Assembly (NCBI RefSeq): GCF_954871325.1 | Contig: NC_088776.1 | Coordinates: 47,076,569-47,140,568 of the forward strand | DNA: 64,000 nucleotides | Reading direction: 5' to 3' | Source: Gordionus sp. m RMFG-2023 | Taxonomy: Eukaryota > Nematomorpha > Gordioida > Chordodea > Parachordodidae | In this document: piece after piece, positions 42,393 through 57,300 of the stretch | How positions within the stretch are numbered: the stretch's first letter is position 1 | How the letters are laid out: the number at the start of each line of letters is the position of its first letter | Notes under the pieces: generated by a model | What the model was told of the DNA's origin: nothing | The model's input: only the letters and a program-made list of their open reading frames with translations | The model's database searches: none | Translations under genes and position numbers: made by a program

Positions 42393-45300
42393 GTAATTTA
42401 AAAAAAATTATGATATAGATTATATATATATTTTTCCCTCTTAATAATAAAAAAATCCGTTATTTTTCAAGGACCTCTTTCCTGTCTTTAGGGTTCAGTC
42501 CGAGACGACTGGACCAATCCTACCCTTGCAAACTTTCTCCCGTCTCTATTAAAATCTAATAGAATATAAAAAGAATATGATAATTTTTATGACTCTCTTT
42601 AAAATATTTTTGTAATTCTATTTATTAGCAGTTTATAAAAATCTTTCTTTAAAAATTGTAATTTAAAAAAAAGAAGATGTAATATAGCCCGGCGCATTAA
42701 TTTTATAATGTATCATATAAAGTTTCCATTTTTTTAAACATTATTTAATGTGAAAATATTTAAAATATCGTGACATTTAAATAATTATTTTCTTCAGATC
42801 AAAGCCTAATGACCTCTTTTTGTTCAGTAAATACTTTATAAGAAGAATAAGAAATCATTTTTAAAACCTTTTCATTTAAAATTTTTAGACTGGAAATAAA
42901 AATGAGATTTAAATTAGAATTGATTTGTGAATATTAACTAACACGGATATAGGCAAGTTTTTTTTCTAAAAAAAAATTGTATTAAATTTTTATTTTGGTT
43001 ATCATAGAAATCAAACATTTTTTTGTGCACAATTAATATTTATGCAAATGTATTAATTGGGCCAATTATTTAAATGAAAAAAATATTGAAGTATTGCGTG
43101 CGAATACTATGGAAGGCGGTGTATTGATATTCGGTAAATGTATATCATTGAAATTCATGGAGATTCTGAGTAATTTTAAATGATTTTACTTAGGGAGTTT
43201 TATAAATTTGAAAAATATGTTTTTACCGTACATTTATCCCTGCATACATAGAGTACCTACAATCAGAGTTGGGCAATATCATGATAGTTGTATTTAAAAT
43301 AATATATATGTTAGCGGTAATGTGTTTTTTCCTGCAATGTGTTATTTTTTCAACTTTAAATCATTTTTTGAGCGCGTTTTATTAGATTTAAAAATCTGAT
43401 TTTACCGGAAGTATATTCCTTCATGTTTGGAATACCTACCCTCTGAATTTCAAATAATTTTATCATGTAGGTATTCTAAACATGCTGGAATACATTTCCG
43501 GTAAAATAAGATTTTTAAATTTAAACGTGCTCAAAAAATCATTTAAAGTTGTAAAAATAACACATTACCGCTGACATATACAGATATTAATTTTTTTAAA
43601 ATTATATTCAGTATTTATTTGAATAAATTAGTATTTTAAAAATAAAAATAATCTTTTATTTATTATTATAAATGTAAAACTCACAATTAAAAATTTTCTT
43701 TGAAGAAGGTTTCATGTATCTGTAAAAGTCTCTATATTCTCTATATGTCATTTAACCACAGTAGATGGAAAATTCACAACGCTATGCATCTCTGCTCAAC
43801 TAAAAATAATAGATGGAGCGATTGATTCCATCCTCCTCCAATTTTATACTCCATGATGATTGCGATTTAATAATTATAAAACATGACAGATGGTCATAAA
43901 ATAATGACAAATTTTTCGGCACGATAATATTGCATAATTGTTAGATTTGATTTTTCATTTCTAAGTTATAAAAATTGTTAGTGGTATGATGTATTTACTA
44001 TACAATCATTATTAGTTAATGTATTTGGTGCTTGATACTTTTTTTGAAATTTTTTGTATTTAGTATTTATATTTAATTTTTTTTTAAAATGTATTTCTTA
44101 AAATACTTTTTTAAAAAAAATTTGCTCAGCCCTGCCCACACTGGGAATTTCGACACTTGCTTTGAATTTTTTAATTTTAACTAACCTTTGTATTATTTGC
44201 ATATTAATTTAAAATAAGAAATTCATGGTAAAATTTTTAGAAATTCACAGTGGCCATGGCTACTCTATGCATGCCGAAATACCAATCCTGTCACATCAGA
44301 TTTTCATTTTTAAAAATTGCCCTCATTAAATGATTTTAAATGTAAAGATTCCGAATCTATATCCTGTTGCAACATATTTCATAATATACATTATTTTTGT
44401 TTAGGCAAGTAATGACTTCGCTAGTTCTTTATCATTTTAAGCTATATTTACGAACTTTTTTATTTAGTCACGTTCAAAAAAACATTTTGCTTAAAATAGA
44501 TATTCATGCTGAAATTGAGCCCATTTTTTCCTTCCCTATCTACATCTCTGGTTAAGTTTCAAACTTTGCATTCATTTTTCATCGTGTTCAAGGTTGTTAA
44601 TGATGACATATAGGGGCCTGGCCCCCTAACTTTTTTACCCCTTCCCTCGTGAAATATTGCAGATTTTGTATGATCATTTTTATAATTGAGAAATGAATTT
44701 TAATAAGATATATAAATATTACAAAAGTTTACCTTAATATCACATAAATTATAATTAATATTACATAAATTATAATCAATATTACATAAATTATAATCAA
44801 TATTACATAAATTATGACTAATACTTAAAAAATTATCATTAATATTACATAAATCCTGCTTAATATTATATATTAAGATCAATATTACCTAATTTACTCA
44901 TTTACCAATTATTTATATTTGTTATGATATATTGCATATTTTTTATTTATCACCCAAAATCTGCTTATTCGCCATAAATAATAGTAATTTCGGTTCGAAT
45001 CAGATTGATATATATCATTTCGGATCGAAATACGCAAAAAACATTTGGCTCCCTCTCCCCCAGTGCTTCCTTAGAAAAAATTAATCACGACCCTAGTCAT
45101 ATTTTTTGCTAATCCTATGTAACATTAACATAAAGTAAACATAAAAATTCAAATTAATATTCTCTGATAAAATCAACCTATATAATTTTATTAAATAATA
45201 TCTCCATCAGAATCATATTTTGCCACGTGAGTCAAACGAGAGATTATATTTTTCATTAAATATTTCAGTGAAGATTTTCTATTCTATCATATCCTTATTT

Positions 45301-48300
45301 TTAACAAAATATAGATTCAGCCAAAAAATTACGAATTGATAGACATCAAAACCAAGAATAATGATATTATTATGTCAGCGAAAATTCGCTCCAAACGATT
45401 TATTGATAATCTTTCTGACCATGCAATATTAAAGTTTGAACATAATTTGAGAAAATTAGGAGATGTCAATGAGTTACCACCTTGCCGATGTATCAGAAGT
45501 AAATTATTATTAAATTTTTACGATGTTAAAATTTTCATAGGACATAAGCCTCACCCAATATGAGGTTCTTTTATTACTTAGGGTGAAAAAATCAAAATAT
45601 TCAAATAAAATTTTTTTTGAATTTAATTGGTTTGCATTGCATTTTCTTATGCAAAAATTTAAAAAAAAAATTGTTCTTCTGATTAGTGTTGTTAAACTAT
45701 CTAGAAATTTTACGCAAACCTTAAGACTTTACTCATAGATGGTTCTATTAGCGAAATCTCGAGGCTTATACAATATTTTTCCGACTAAATTATTGAGTTG
45801 GCCGTTTTTAAAAAATTAAATCAAATCTAGTTTAACAACACTATTTCTGAGTAACTGCCACTAATGAAATAGTTATTTATTATAGATAACTTTTTTATAA
45901 TGTCACCGTGGAAGTTTTTACTGTAAATACCTGTAATACTTCAAAGATGGTGATTACCTTTCTAAAGAAAAAGTCTTCCTTTAAAAAATGAGAAAAATGG
46001 TTAAATATTATTGTAATATATATTTCGTTATTTTATAATCAATTTATAAAATTTTCAGTTAATTATATATTATTATGTGCCCCCTTTTTTTTATTAAAAA
46101 ATAATAGCATAATATAATTTGAAATATGAAACCTTTGATTGATAATTTTTACATGATAACTCTCACGTTCCTTTGAAAGGTCTAAATAAAAAGCCTTTAT
46201 AAAAGAATCTTCCTAAATATTTTAAATATATAGTGTGGAGTAAAATAGAAAAAAAATAAGTAAATTATACAATATTATACCTTACATATATATTTTATAA
46301 GAAAAAATTAAAACCTATATTTTGTCATCGATGGTTTATAAAATTCACTCAAGTCCTATAATAAAATTTTGAATCATAATGATCGCACAAAAAATAAAAT
46401 ATTTTATGATTATATTGAAAATAAATAAACTTTGCAAATGTTCCCGTTTTTAAGATTTTTCAATAATTTACTACGTTTTGATTTTAACTTTATTTTTAGC
46501 CCATTGAAAAATGTCGTGGTTTATTGCATTTTACAATTGCCGTGTTTAATTTTTTTTTAAAATAATATATAATCAATTTAACGCAATTAATAAATAATAT
46601 TAAAAACAAAAATAATAGTATAACACTTAGGGAAAAGTTAAACTTGAAAAAGTTAACTTCTCAATTATTTATTAATTATGATTATTCATAAAACTCTTAT
46701 TTTATTTTAACACCCTCATCCGATAATAATAATAATTTTTATAAAAAAAATCACTTAAATTTTTACAAGTGACTCTATTGTGAATTTATGACAAATTATG
46801 TCATATCATAATATAAACATATCTTTTGTAATGTATATTGTATCATTGTAATTCGTAACTAAAAAAAAATCAATTACAGTCATTACATTTTAATTATTAA
46901 AATTTTTAGATATACCTTATGATAACCTTTTCCATAATTGATGTATTTATGTAAATATAATTTTTTGTTTTAAATTGACCAAAATATCGCTTTGGAACAG
47001 GTACAATAATCATTCAAGGTGAGAATTATATAAAAATATTCATAGTGTAACATCTGTTAATCGTTTTTTTCTTTACAAATAAGTTTATACACGAAATAAT
47101 TTGTTTTTACTGGGAAACAATTTTCAATTTTTTTTATGTAATTAATATGATTTAGTATTTATTATATTTTAATAAAATATCCAACAGTTTATCTATGATT
47201 TTATTTATATATATATATATTCAAATTTAACAAGGTGTTAGTGTGATAAAGGGAGGAGGACATTGTATATAATAATATTTAATGATAATAATCAATCAGT
47301 TCCTTTTTCATAAATTTTTAAATTTTGTTTGAAATTTTATAATATTAATTTATTGATTTTGATGTGACAGATAGTGGCTAAACTTTTAGTATAATGGGGA
47401 AGAAAAGGGGGGGGGGGTTTAACTGAAAGAATGAATATATGTCATCACTAAGCAGTAGTGTCGTTAGAAGGGGGGGGGGGGGTAGCATATAAGCTCAAGC
47501 CCCCTAAAAACTTTGGAGAACTATACTGAAAAATAAAAATAATTTTATTAAGCACAAGAAAATATTGCTCTTGTTAATTTTTAAAATGTGAGTCCCCTGT
47601 TGATGAAAAGGTTAGAGACACCACTCACTAAGCAAATACAGACAGATCCTAGTTAGGTTTATATCTTAGTATACGATTGCAAAATAGAATATGGAATTAA
47701 AAAGTTAGACAGAGTAAGTTTGATTTAATGTTATCCATTCTTGCAAAAGGAGGATAGAAATTGATTGGCTATAGAATTGTTGTTCCTTATCAGTTTTTTA
47801 ATTTATTTTATAGTATAATAATATATTTTAAGGTACATTTTGAAATTATAAAAATTAATTCATCAAATATTGCATTCAGTGACATTTCTAGCTTCTTTTT
47901 ATTAGACATTTAAATCAATTTTCTTGGTTTGAGGTGTATTATACTAAAAAAAAGTTTAGCTCAAATATAAATAATTAGCTCCTTCTTATCAGCCTCACTG
48001 ATTAGTTCTGATCCTCACTGATTAGTTCTGATGAAAATATAGGCCCTTAATAATAACAAAATATTTTTTTTATACTAATTGTCCTAAGCCTTCTTTTAAG
48101 AGATGTAGTGACAAAAGAAATTTCCTAATATTTTCGAAAAATTTACAACCCTGGATTCCTATATTTTATATACATTTTAATATGCAATAATAATAACAAC
48201 AATGATAGTATCTGGCAATAACTCATCAGATGGTTTATAAATACTATTTTAATATAGGAAATTTCAATATTTATTTAGTCATCTGCATCGGGCCTAATTT

Positions 48301-51300
48301 TTCAAGCCCGGCCCGGCCCGAAATTTTTTTAAAAAAGTTTTTCCGGCCCGGCCCGAACCCGAAATTTTTTTAAAATAAATTTACCGACCCGGCCCAGCCC
48401 GAATTTATTTAAATATAGAAATTAATTTTTATAATCACTCAAAATAAAAGACATATGTTATATGTCGTTTAGATTCAATAAATAAAATAAAATATTTTTA
48501 TTTTACTAAAAAAATCAATATAAAATTGATAAATTTAGATATATTTAAAAAAATTTCCAAGGTCCGACCCGACCCGGCCCGAATTTTTTTAAAAAATATT
48601 AGACCCGGCCCAGCCCGAACCCAATTATTTAAAATATTAGGACCGAACCCGGCCCGAAACCCGTTCGGGTCGGGCCGGGCCTAACTTTGCAGATCTCTAA
48701 TTTTTTTGTTGAAAAATTCTTTGATTAAATCATTTTTAAAAGTTACTTAATTAAAATTTGCATGGTAAATTTAATTTAAATTTTCTTTGTAATAGATGCC
48801 TAGAGGTCAGTTAAACTGCTCGACTCAATTCTTAAAAAAAGTGCCATTAATAAAAATGGTATGTTAAAAATTGACATTCCCGAATCCTACCAAAAAAAAT
48901 TCTTATTAAATCTGGAAATAAAAATATTAACCTCTCAGGAATAAGTTATTTATATTTATAAATTAAATCCTATACAGGAATATATTGCTAAGGAAGAGCT
49001 TCCATTAATAAACCAACCTTAATGATAAGGCCTTAGTTAATATGTAGGTTATATAATATGGTGTTGTAATATTCTTCTTAGTTGATATATAAATAATTAT
49101 CTCTTATATTTTTTTAATTTTCCCGAGGTTTTCCCTATTTTTCTGGAGAAATTTCCCTTTATTTTCCCTGGAAATTTCTATTTCTACTCCTTTTATTCTC
49201 AACTGCTTTATATTATTTTATTATACACGAACACTAATTTTAATTTCTATTAATAAAATTTATCATTTTTAAATAGCCCATATAACGTTCGAGTATAAAA
49301 TTATAATGTTTATGATTGATCATGAACATAAGGGTAAATTCGATTTTCAGTTCAAATTCAAATAACGAAAGCAATTTGTATATTATGTAGAGTGTATATA
49401 TTATATCATTTAAAATTTCAATATCTGTAAAAGATCGAACAAAAATATTTCTTATAACATATCTTACCATTCCTTTATATTTTATGACTTTGTGTTTTAT
49501 AAATAAATTCACTCGTAAAAAACGTGTTAATTTGTAATATTCGACCTAATAATATCATTGATTTTAATTAACAACTCAACTATCTTTTTCTAATGCAACA
49601 AATATACATAATATACTCAATTACTTTACTTTGTAATTTGTATATATATATTATATTATTATTATTATGTTTTTTTTATAACAATATTTTTTGTAATTTA
49701 GGTGCCCTATATATTTTTGACCCCAAAATTTATTATAATATTTTCGGTAGTTTTATTTTATACACTAGTTTTCAATTTTTCTAATAATTTGTCTCATATG
49801 ATATAAATTAAACGCTAAATAAACTACATTTTAACATTTTTACGGGACCCAAAATTTATCTGTGATTTAAAATGAAAACGCCAAAAGGGGAAAAATGATT
49901 GTAAATAACAAGATTTTAGGTGAGACGACAACAAAAAGAATCTCCAAATTTCTAAAAGACTTGCATAAAATAATTCATATTATAAATTATTTTCTACTCA
50001 TTTTCGAGCAAATTTTAATTGTTCATACAAAAGCATAGAATCGCTTAGATTAGAATTATTATCAATTTAAACTAATAATTATTTCACTGTTTATCTTAGG
50101 CATAGTTTTCTTAATAGAAATTATAAAACCCTTGCTGAGGAATTGTAAATATAATGTTAGACAATGCTACATTTTGTAAAGTCAATTTTATATCCCCAAT
50201 TAATTTATATTTTATCTATCATTGTAATGAATGATAAAATGATGGACAATTTTTATTTCTCTAATGATTTTTAATATGATTTTAACATTTAATCTACTTT
50301 TGATCTTTTTTGAACATCTCTCCTTTATGCTAATTAAAAAAAAAGAAGTGTATTAATTGATATTACCGCTAGATGTTTAAAAAACTTTTTGAAATTTGTC
50401 GCTAATTAAAAAGAAAATAAACAAAGGTATTATATAAAACACTCTCTAACTATGTAACATAATATATATTATAATTATTTATTAATTAATTGTCTTACCT
50501 CATGATTAATCTCTTTAACTATTTTATAATTTTTCTTTTTATATTTTCAAATTAGTGTTAAAAATTATCATCCTTATAAAATTAATCTTCTTACCGAAAT
50601 TTGAATTCATCCACAAAAGTTATTATATAATGTCAGATTAAGATCATCATTATAAGATTATTAGTTTTATTTTAATTTGACTTAAAAAGTTAAATCGAAT
50701 ATTATACATACTTAATTTAATATAGTTAGACAATGTATTATGTTGAAATTTTTTTTTTGATTGAGTCCAATTTATTGAAGTAAAAACTTAAATATGTTTG
50801 AATTGAATGGAAGTGTGATTATATGCAATATATCGGGGTTTTTTTTTCTAACAAGACGCCAAAATACATAGTTCTGGACCGTGGAAATTAATTCACTATA
50901 TATAAAATTTACCGCATCGAGGTTAACTATATCGGGATTTTTTTCCACTCCTTAAAACTAATGTTGTTAAACGGCTCGTTTTGAGCCGATTTTTAAAAAC
51001 GCCTAACTCAATATTTCACCTAGAAAAATATTACGCAAGCCTTTTGCTCATAGAAGGAACAAAGGTCTAGACATATATTTTCGAAATCTCGAGGCCTATA
51101 CAATATTTTTCTGGCTAAAATATTGAGTTAGCCATTTTAAAAAATGGGATCAAAACGAGTCGTTTAACAACACTGCTTAAAACATATTATTTTTCATTAT
51201 TTTAATAATATGGAATTTCGTCGATTAGGATATTTTTTTTATTTTTGGGATATTTCGAATACTTTAATTTTCTTTATCTTTGTTAATCAATTTCAATTCT

Positions 51301-54300
51301 AATAAAATTAAAAAACAAACTTTTTTCTCAAATTTATGAATTTCCATATTATATATAGAAAAAAATGAATAAGTATCATTAAAATAATTTTCAATACTTA
51401 AATATCATAAATTTTATCAAGGAGGAAAGAATAAGAATCGAAAAGGTAAAAGAAGAAGAGGATTGGATGGTATTCCCGGGCCACCAGGACCATCGGGGTT
51501 GCCCGGATCTCCAGGATTACCTGGCACACCTGGAAAAATGGTAATTACTAACTTAAAAAAATTAATAAATAAACATTTAAAACATGTAAGAATTATCATG
51601 TTCATTAATCAAGATAATAATATCATCTTAACATTGATTATTTTATTATTCGGGGTAGAAAAGCTCGAATGTACAAAAACCCTTGTTAACAGGGGGGGGG
51701 GGGATTTTCTATTCCTTAATGAGGTAGAGAGTAAAAAAAATGATAGTTAAGTGGAAATTGTTAAATCACCTATCTTTAAGACATATCCAAAACGAATTAG
51801 CCAAGTTATTCAAAGATTCATGTCAATTTTTATATTTATGCTAGATGTTTAAGTCTTTTTTTTCGCTCTTACCATGAAATATCGTATTTTTAATTGAATT
51901 TCGGTTGAAAAATATTTAGAAAAAATTTTTTTCAGGGATTAGGCATATTAGGTCTGATGCACACGGTTCTAGGATTATAATAACTTATATTTCTGATATT
52001 TAGGGTTCAAATGGCGAGAAAGGAGAACAAGGAGTTGAAGTCAGAATTTTTTTTTATATATTATATTTTGATATATATATATAGTCAACAAAATTATAAT
52101 TATAATTTGATCAGTGCTGAGTATACGATTTAGTTTCTCTCTATCAACCACACTCTATGTATATTCTTTCTGGTTCTTCAATTTTGTAATTCGATATTAA
52201 TTGATATAATTATGTTCAAATTACTACTTAGAATAAAGGGAGGGGAAAAAATATAATATTGATTAACTTTAATACCTTCATTATTTATTCAGGACGAAAC
52301 TACGGTAAAAAATCAAAATTAGCCAAAAAAAAAGGAAATTTAAATGGATATATAAAAAAAGAAATTAATAGATATAAAAAAATGAAAACTAAAATACACA
52401 AGAAACTATTAGCGGCACCGAGAATAGTTTTGCGACATGGGACCGCTGTCCCCGCTTGCTTTCCTGTTCTCACGATCTATTTTACCCTTTTTTAATTCTC
52501 ACTCTACACATCGGGATTTAGGAATCAAAACTATTCTTCGACCCGGGTTTTTATCAAATTGGGGTAAAACAGAAATCGTTTATAGTGCGTTTTTTAGTTT
52601 TGAAAAAAACCTGATTTTGGAAGAATTGTATTTCAGCATGTAAAAAGTACATGTCCTGTGAATTTCGGACAATTTCGTCATCAATTTTTGTGCATTTTTT
52701 AAAAATTTATATTGAATACAAATAAATGTAAATGAAAGTGGAGTTCACTATATAATTGTTTGAAATTCACAGGGTGCACTTTATACATAATGAAATACGA
52801 TCCGGTAGTTAGATCTTTCAAAATTAACAAAAAAATAGGGCGTTATTAAGTTTTCAAATTTGATAAAAACTCAGATACTTCAATAATCTAAAGAACGGTT
52901 GTGGCATTATATATATTCTGTAATAAAAATCATATGTATTTTTTTTTGTTACTTTTACATAACGTTATCTTTAAAATTATATTTATATCGCAAAATTTAA
53001 GGTTTTCAAATAATTAAATGCAATATTAATTGATCTGGGCTGATTTTTTTTTCAAAATTTATTCCATAATAATAAATGATTGCCTAAATTTAATTGACTC
53101 CCGTCATTTGTATTTAAAAAAAATTATCATAATTTCATTAATAATTTTTTAAAGTATAAATTATACAAAAAACACATAGTAAACGAATTTTTAGTTTTAT
53201 ACATTTAATATATTTTTTTAAAGGCATTTTAAATAAACCTATAAATTATGCACATTCGTACTGGTATTTATGCATTAATTTTTTTTATTACTAAATTAAA
53301 GATTAAAAGATGGTTTTATTTTAACTTAACCCCAAAAAACAGGTGTATACTCTTTTTAGCATCAATAAAACGCCCCCTTTCACTCAAAATAAAAAATATT
53401 GCGATATGGCTAATTTCATTAAAAAAAATAGAAGAGATAATTGGAATAAGAAGAGGTATTAATAAAAATGCAATTTGTATGAAAGTTAAATAAACGTTGT
53501 ATTATTTTTAATAAGAATCTCTAATTAAGATTCTAATAAAGAAGTATATATAGTCTGAGCAAATTATTCTGAAATTATTTAATGTGAAAGGTTAATGTAA
53601 TACTCTTTCACTGTTCTTTACCATGTATCTCAATTACTCTTTCACTGTTCTCTACAATGTATCTGAATTTTTTTTTAAAATTTATAAAATAGGGTCCGCC
53701 AGGAAAGAATGGATTACCGGGATTGCAAGTTAATTTTTTTTTCAAAATATTCTTAATCGATGATATTACCATTTTTTTTGTGGTGTTTAAATCATCTCAA
53801 AATTTACGAATTTTATAATATTATAGTGTACCTAGTTAAACCCGAAATATAAAAATAAAATCATATTTGGAAATAGAATAAGAAGTAGAAATTTTTTCTA
53901 GGTTATAAACGTATGATAGGATTATAAAATATAAATTAATTATTATCATTTTATAAAAAAAACTTAAGGCATTCAATCAAAGTATTTTTTTATAGTTGCT
54001 AAATCAGTTATTTATTTTTATACAGTAAAGCTATCCGTAATATTCCTATAGCGGGAAAACACTATTAGAGTTTTTCCGTCATAAATTTTATTGGAGGTTT
54101 TTAGGTCCATCTACTGTAGTCCTTTGGCTATATTATATTTTTATAAAAATAATTTATGGTTTTCATTTATTTTTTTATAAAAAGTTTTTTTTTTCTAATT
54201 TGAATTGTAGTTATTTCAAAAGTTATTAACTTTAACTCTGCTTTCAAGATCTTCTTTATAGTGATAATATATAGTTGGGGGAGAAGATGTGGATGTATGT

Positions 54301-57300
54301 AGGGGGAAATTTTTATTAGCTTAAAATGCTTAGATTTAATCAGGTTATATTTCATCTAAAATATATAAAATTAATTATAATATAACACACATATTTAATA
54401 TAGTTTTATTTACCAAATATAATATAAACAAAACATATACAATAAATTTTATATCAAAAGCCTAAATTCTAAAAAAACATGAGTATATTTACTATAACCA
54501 GATTCTATCCTAATGAAAAATGGATATTCAGGAATTTGGAAAGATAAGTTTCAGGATAAATTTCCTTTCGGATAGAGAATCCCACATTGGAATCACCAGT
54601 TTCGGAAGATTTTCCCTTCGATTCTTGATAAGAACATGAAAGGTTTCAAAGTTGATGGTATTTTGGCTTTCTTTAAAATTTTAAATTGCATGTTGCTGAT
54701 ATATTTGTGTGATTTATATCGTTAAATTTAGGGTTAGTTTTCACTCCAGTCGTCAGTTTACAATTTTGGTTTAAATTCTATTAAAAATGGCATGCAACTA
54801 GAACGGCTAAATTAATATTGATACGTCCCTCGTCATTGTGGGCGCTTGAGAATCTCGGAACCGGGAAGGGACTATCGTAGCTGCTTCATTTTTTGGCATT
54901 AGCTCAAGTATTATATACAGAAGGCCTGAGATGGGGAGTGACAGTTGACGGACGAATATGGTAAGGGCACATGCACAACCTGAATCATGAGCCTTAGTCG
55001 AACTGATCACTTTTATCATAACTGCAATTCAATATAAGAGACCCGATAATTAAGCATTTAGCGACTTAGACTGAACACGCTCTTGCCTTAAAATATAAAC
55101 CCGGGGCTCAGGCGTACTTTTTCCATCACTATCTTATTTATCTACCAATCTTTTACATATTTTATATAAATACCTATTTCCCTGTGATGGATTATAATGT
55201 AAATTGACTTGACTATTATCTAAATATTTTTGCACCATATCTTGAACATAATATAATTCATCTAATAGCAACTGTTCATTAATTTAATTTATAATATAAG
55301 TTAAAATATATGATTATAATATGCACTAAAAGACTTTAAATATTTTTTTTCTTTAATGACAATATTTTAATAAATAAATTACATCTTTATAGGGTTTAAA
55401 AGGCGAAAGTGGCTACAATGGAGAAAATTTGGTAAATTATAATTTTGTTTTTGAATACCAAAAATTTTATGATTTTACCTTTTTTTTAAATATTTTAACA
55501 AAAGATTTTTCTATTACAATTACAAAAAATATATATATGTATATTAAAACATTTTGCTCAAATTAGTGTTGTTAAACGGCTCAATTTGACCCGATTTTTA
55601 AAAACGGCTAACTCAATATTTTATCCAAAAAAAAATTACACTTTAAAATTTAGGTCATAGATGGCACAAAGGTTTGTATATCTATTAGCGGCGATATCTC
55701 GAAGTTTAGGCAATATTTTTTTAGCTAAAATATTGAGTTAATCATTTTTAAAAAATGAGCTCAAATGGAGCCGTTTAACAACACTAGCTCAAAAGTTAAA
55801 TATCTTAAGCGCAAACTAAATTTGAGTTCTTTAGGCACTCTTTTACTCCTCTCCAGCTACTACTAAGGCTGATTATTAATTGACCAAATTATGAATATCT
55901 AATGATAATAATATCGGAGTTGTTAATTCTAGATTGCCCATCTTAATTTTGGAAATTTTGCCGATCTTTTTCAAAAATGAGGATCGGGATATGATTTTTT
56001 TCCTATTGCCCGATACTTTCTTACTTTTAAAAATGTATCTCGCAAACATAAGGTTCAGATAAATTGTATTTATATCACAAATTGAATTGAAAATTAATTT
56101 AAAAAATCTATACTTCCAGTAATTTAGCATCCAATTTTAATTTTTTACTATATTTTAATTTTGTGCTTATTTTTTTATAATAATTTTTATTACATCCTTT
56201 TAGTTTTTATGATATAATTTCTATTACTAGTCAATTACACATAAAATCTAACAATATTTATTATAATGTTAGCATTTTTATTCTTAAGAACATCATACTG
56301 TATTTAGGCTCCCATAGATGCCAAATGGAATCATTATTTTTTTATAAACACTTTGTAAAATAAAATTTAGACTGAAATTTTCCATCTAAGGAGTAGCTAA
56401 TCCTCTTTTTTGAAAGGATCGGGATTGCCATACATTAAATGTTCGTTTAACCTACCTTGGATAATATATAACCATTTATATATATGTTTATTTTTAATGC
56501 TTAGGGTAAAGGGGGTTATTGGGATAATTCACTCAGGCCATTGTTGTCACATCAAGTTTGCTTTAAGCTTATGCGCTTATATTTTTACATTTCATTTTAT
56601 CAGCTTTTCCAACTTTTTACTTCTTCTCTCTCTTCTCTTCTCTTCTCTTCTCTTCTCTTCTCTTCTCTTCTCTTCTCTTCTCTTCTCTTCTCTTCTCTTC
56701 TCTTCTCTTCTCTTCTCTCTCTCTTCTTCTTTTCTAATTTAGAAAGAAAACTAAAACACCACTAAAATTATTTTTTTTACTTATAACGCTAAAGCAACTC
56801 CTAAAACGCTCATTGCCTATTAACACAATTGACAATTCTGAAATATTTTTTATTAAAGTTAGCCCATTTATTTTATCATATATTATAAACGTTTACTTAT
56901 ATTATATTATTATGGAACTTTTTTATTCCTTTTTTTTATAATTCATTATTTATGAAAGAATGAAACTCCCAGTAGAGGTAAATTTCCATCATATGATGAG
57001 TATATTAAGATGATCAATTTTAAGGTAATTATATCCTATTTTTTTATTATTTTTTTATCAGTAGTTAACTGTTATTTTTACATTGAGAATACGATTTGTA
57101 TATTTTTAATGTTTTACCAAAAATGCCATAAGGTTTTAAGGCATATTTTATGTTGAATATTTTAATTAACTATATAAACCATAAGCTCTTGTTGAATCCT
57201 ATTGAGAATTCTGAGTTTTAGTTGATCATATTATGAACGATATTATTTATTTTAAGTTAAGTTTAATTACTAAAGATTCTATAAGTTCATATAAGTTGTT

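Larger units (their letters stand above)
42393..45314 (+). other. Membrane collagen intron 1
   Basis: Contains the hairpin MITE 43310-43575 and the 24-bp tandem array at 44735-44860. A GGCCTGGCCCCC patch at about 44614-44625 may be another element edge. No exon was recognised. Confidence 0.5.

Noticed and set aside
43390-43560. CRISPR-like repeat/palindrome
   Set aside because: A single hairpin, not a spaced array; the DNA is from an animal.
44700-44882. Minus-strand frame with LCNIDYN repeats
   Set aside because: Translation of the 24-bp AT-rich tandem array.
49240-49784. Two open frames of 63-90 codons
   Set aside because: Composition follows the local A+T content; no motif or splice boundary.
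51417-51605. Minus-strand frame rich in GPGGPG
   Set aside because: Reverse of the collagen exon; Gly/Pro content arises from complementary codons.
56410-56765. Two frames of LLFSSLLFSS
   Set aside because: Translation of the TCTTC microsatellite.
57000-57030. Possible extra collagen exon before GTAATT
   Set aside because: The only phase that fits contains a stop and there are no Gly-X-Y triplets.
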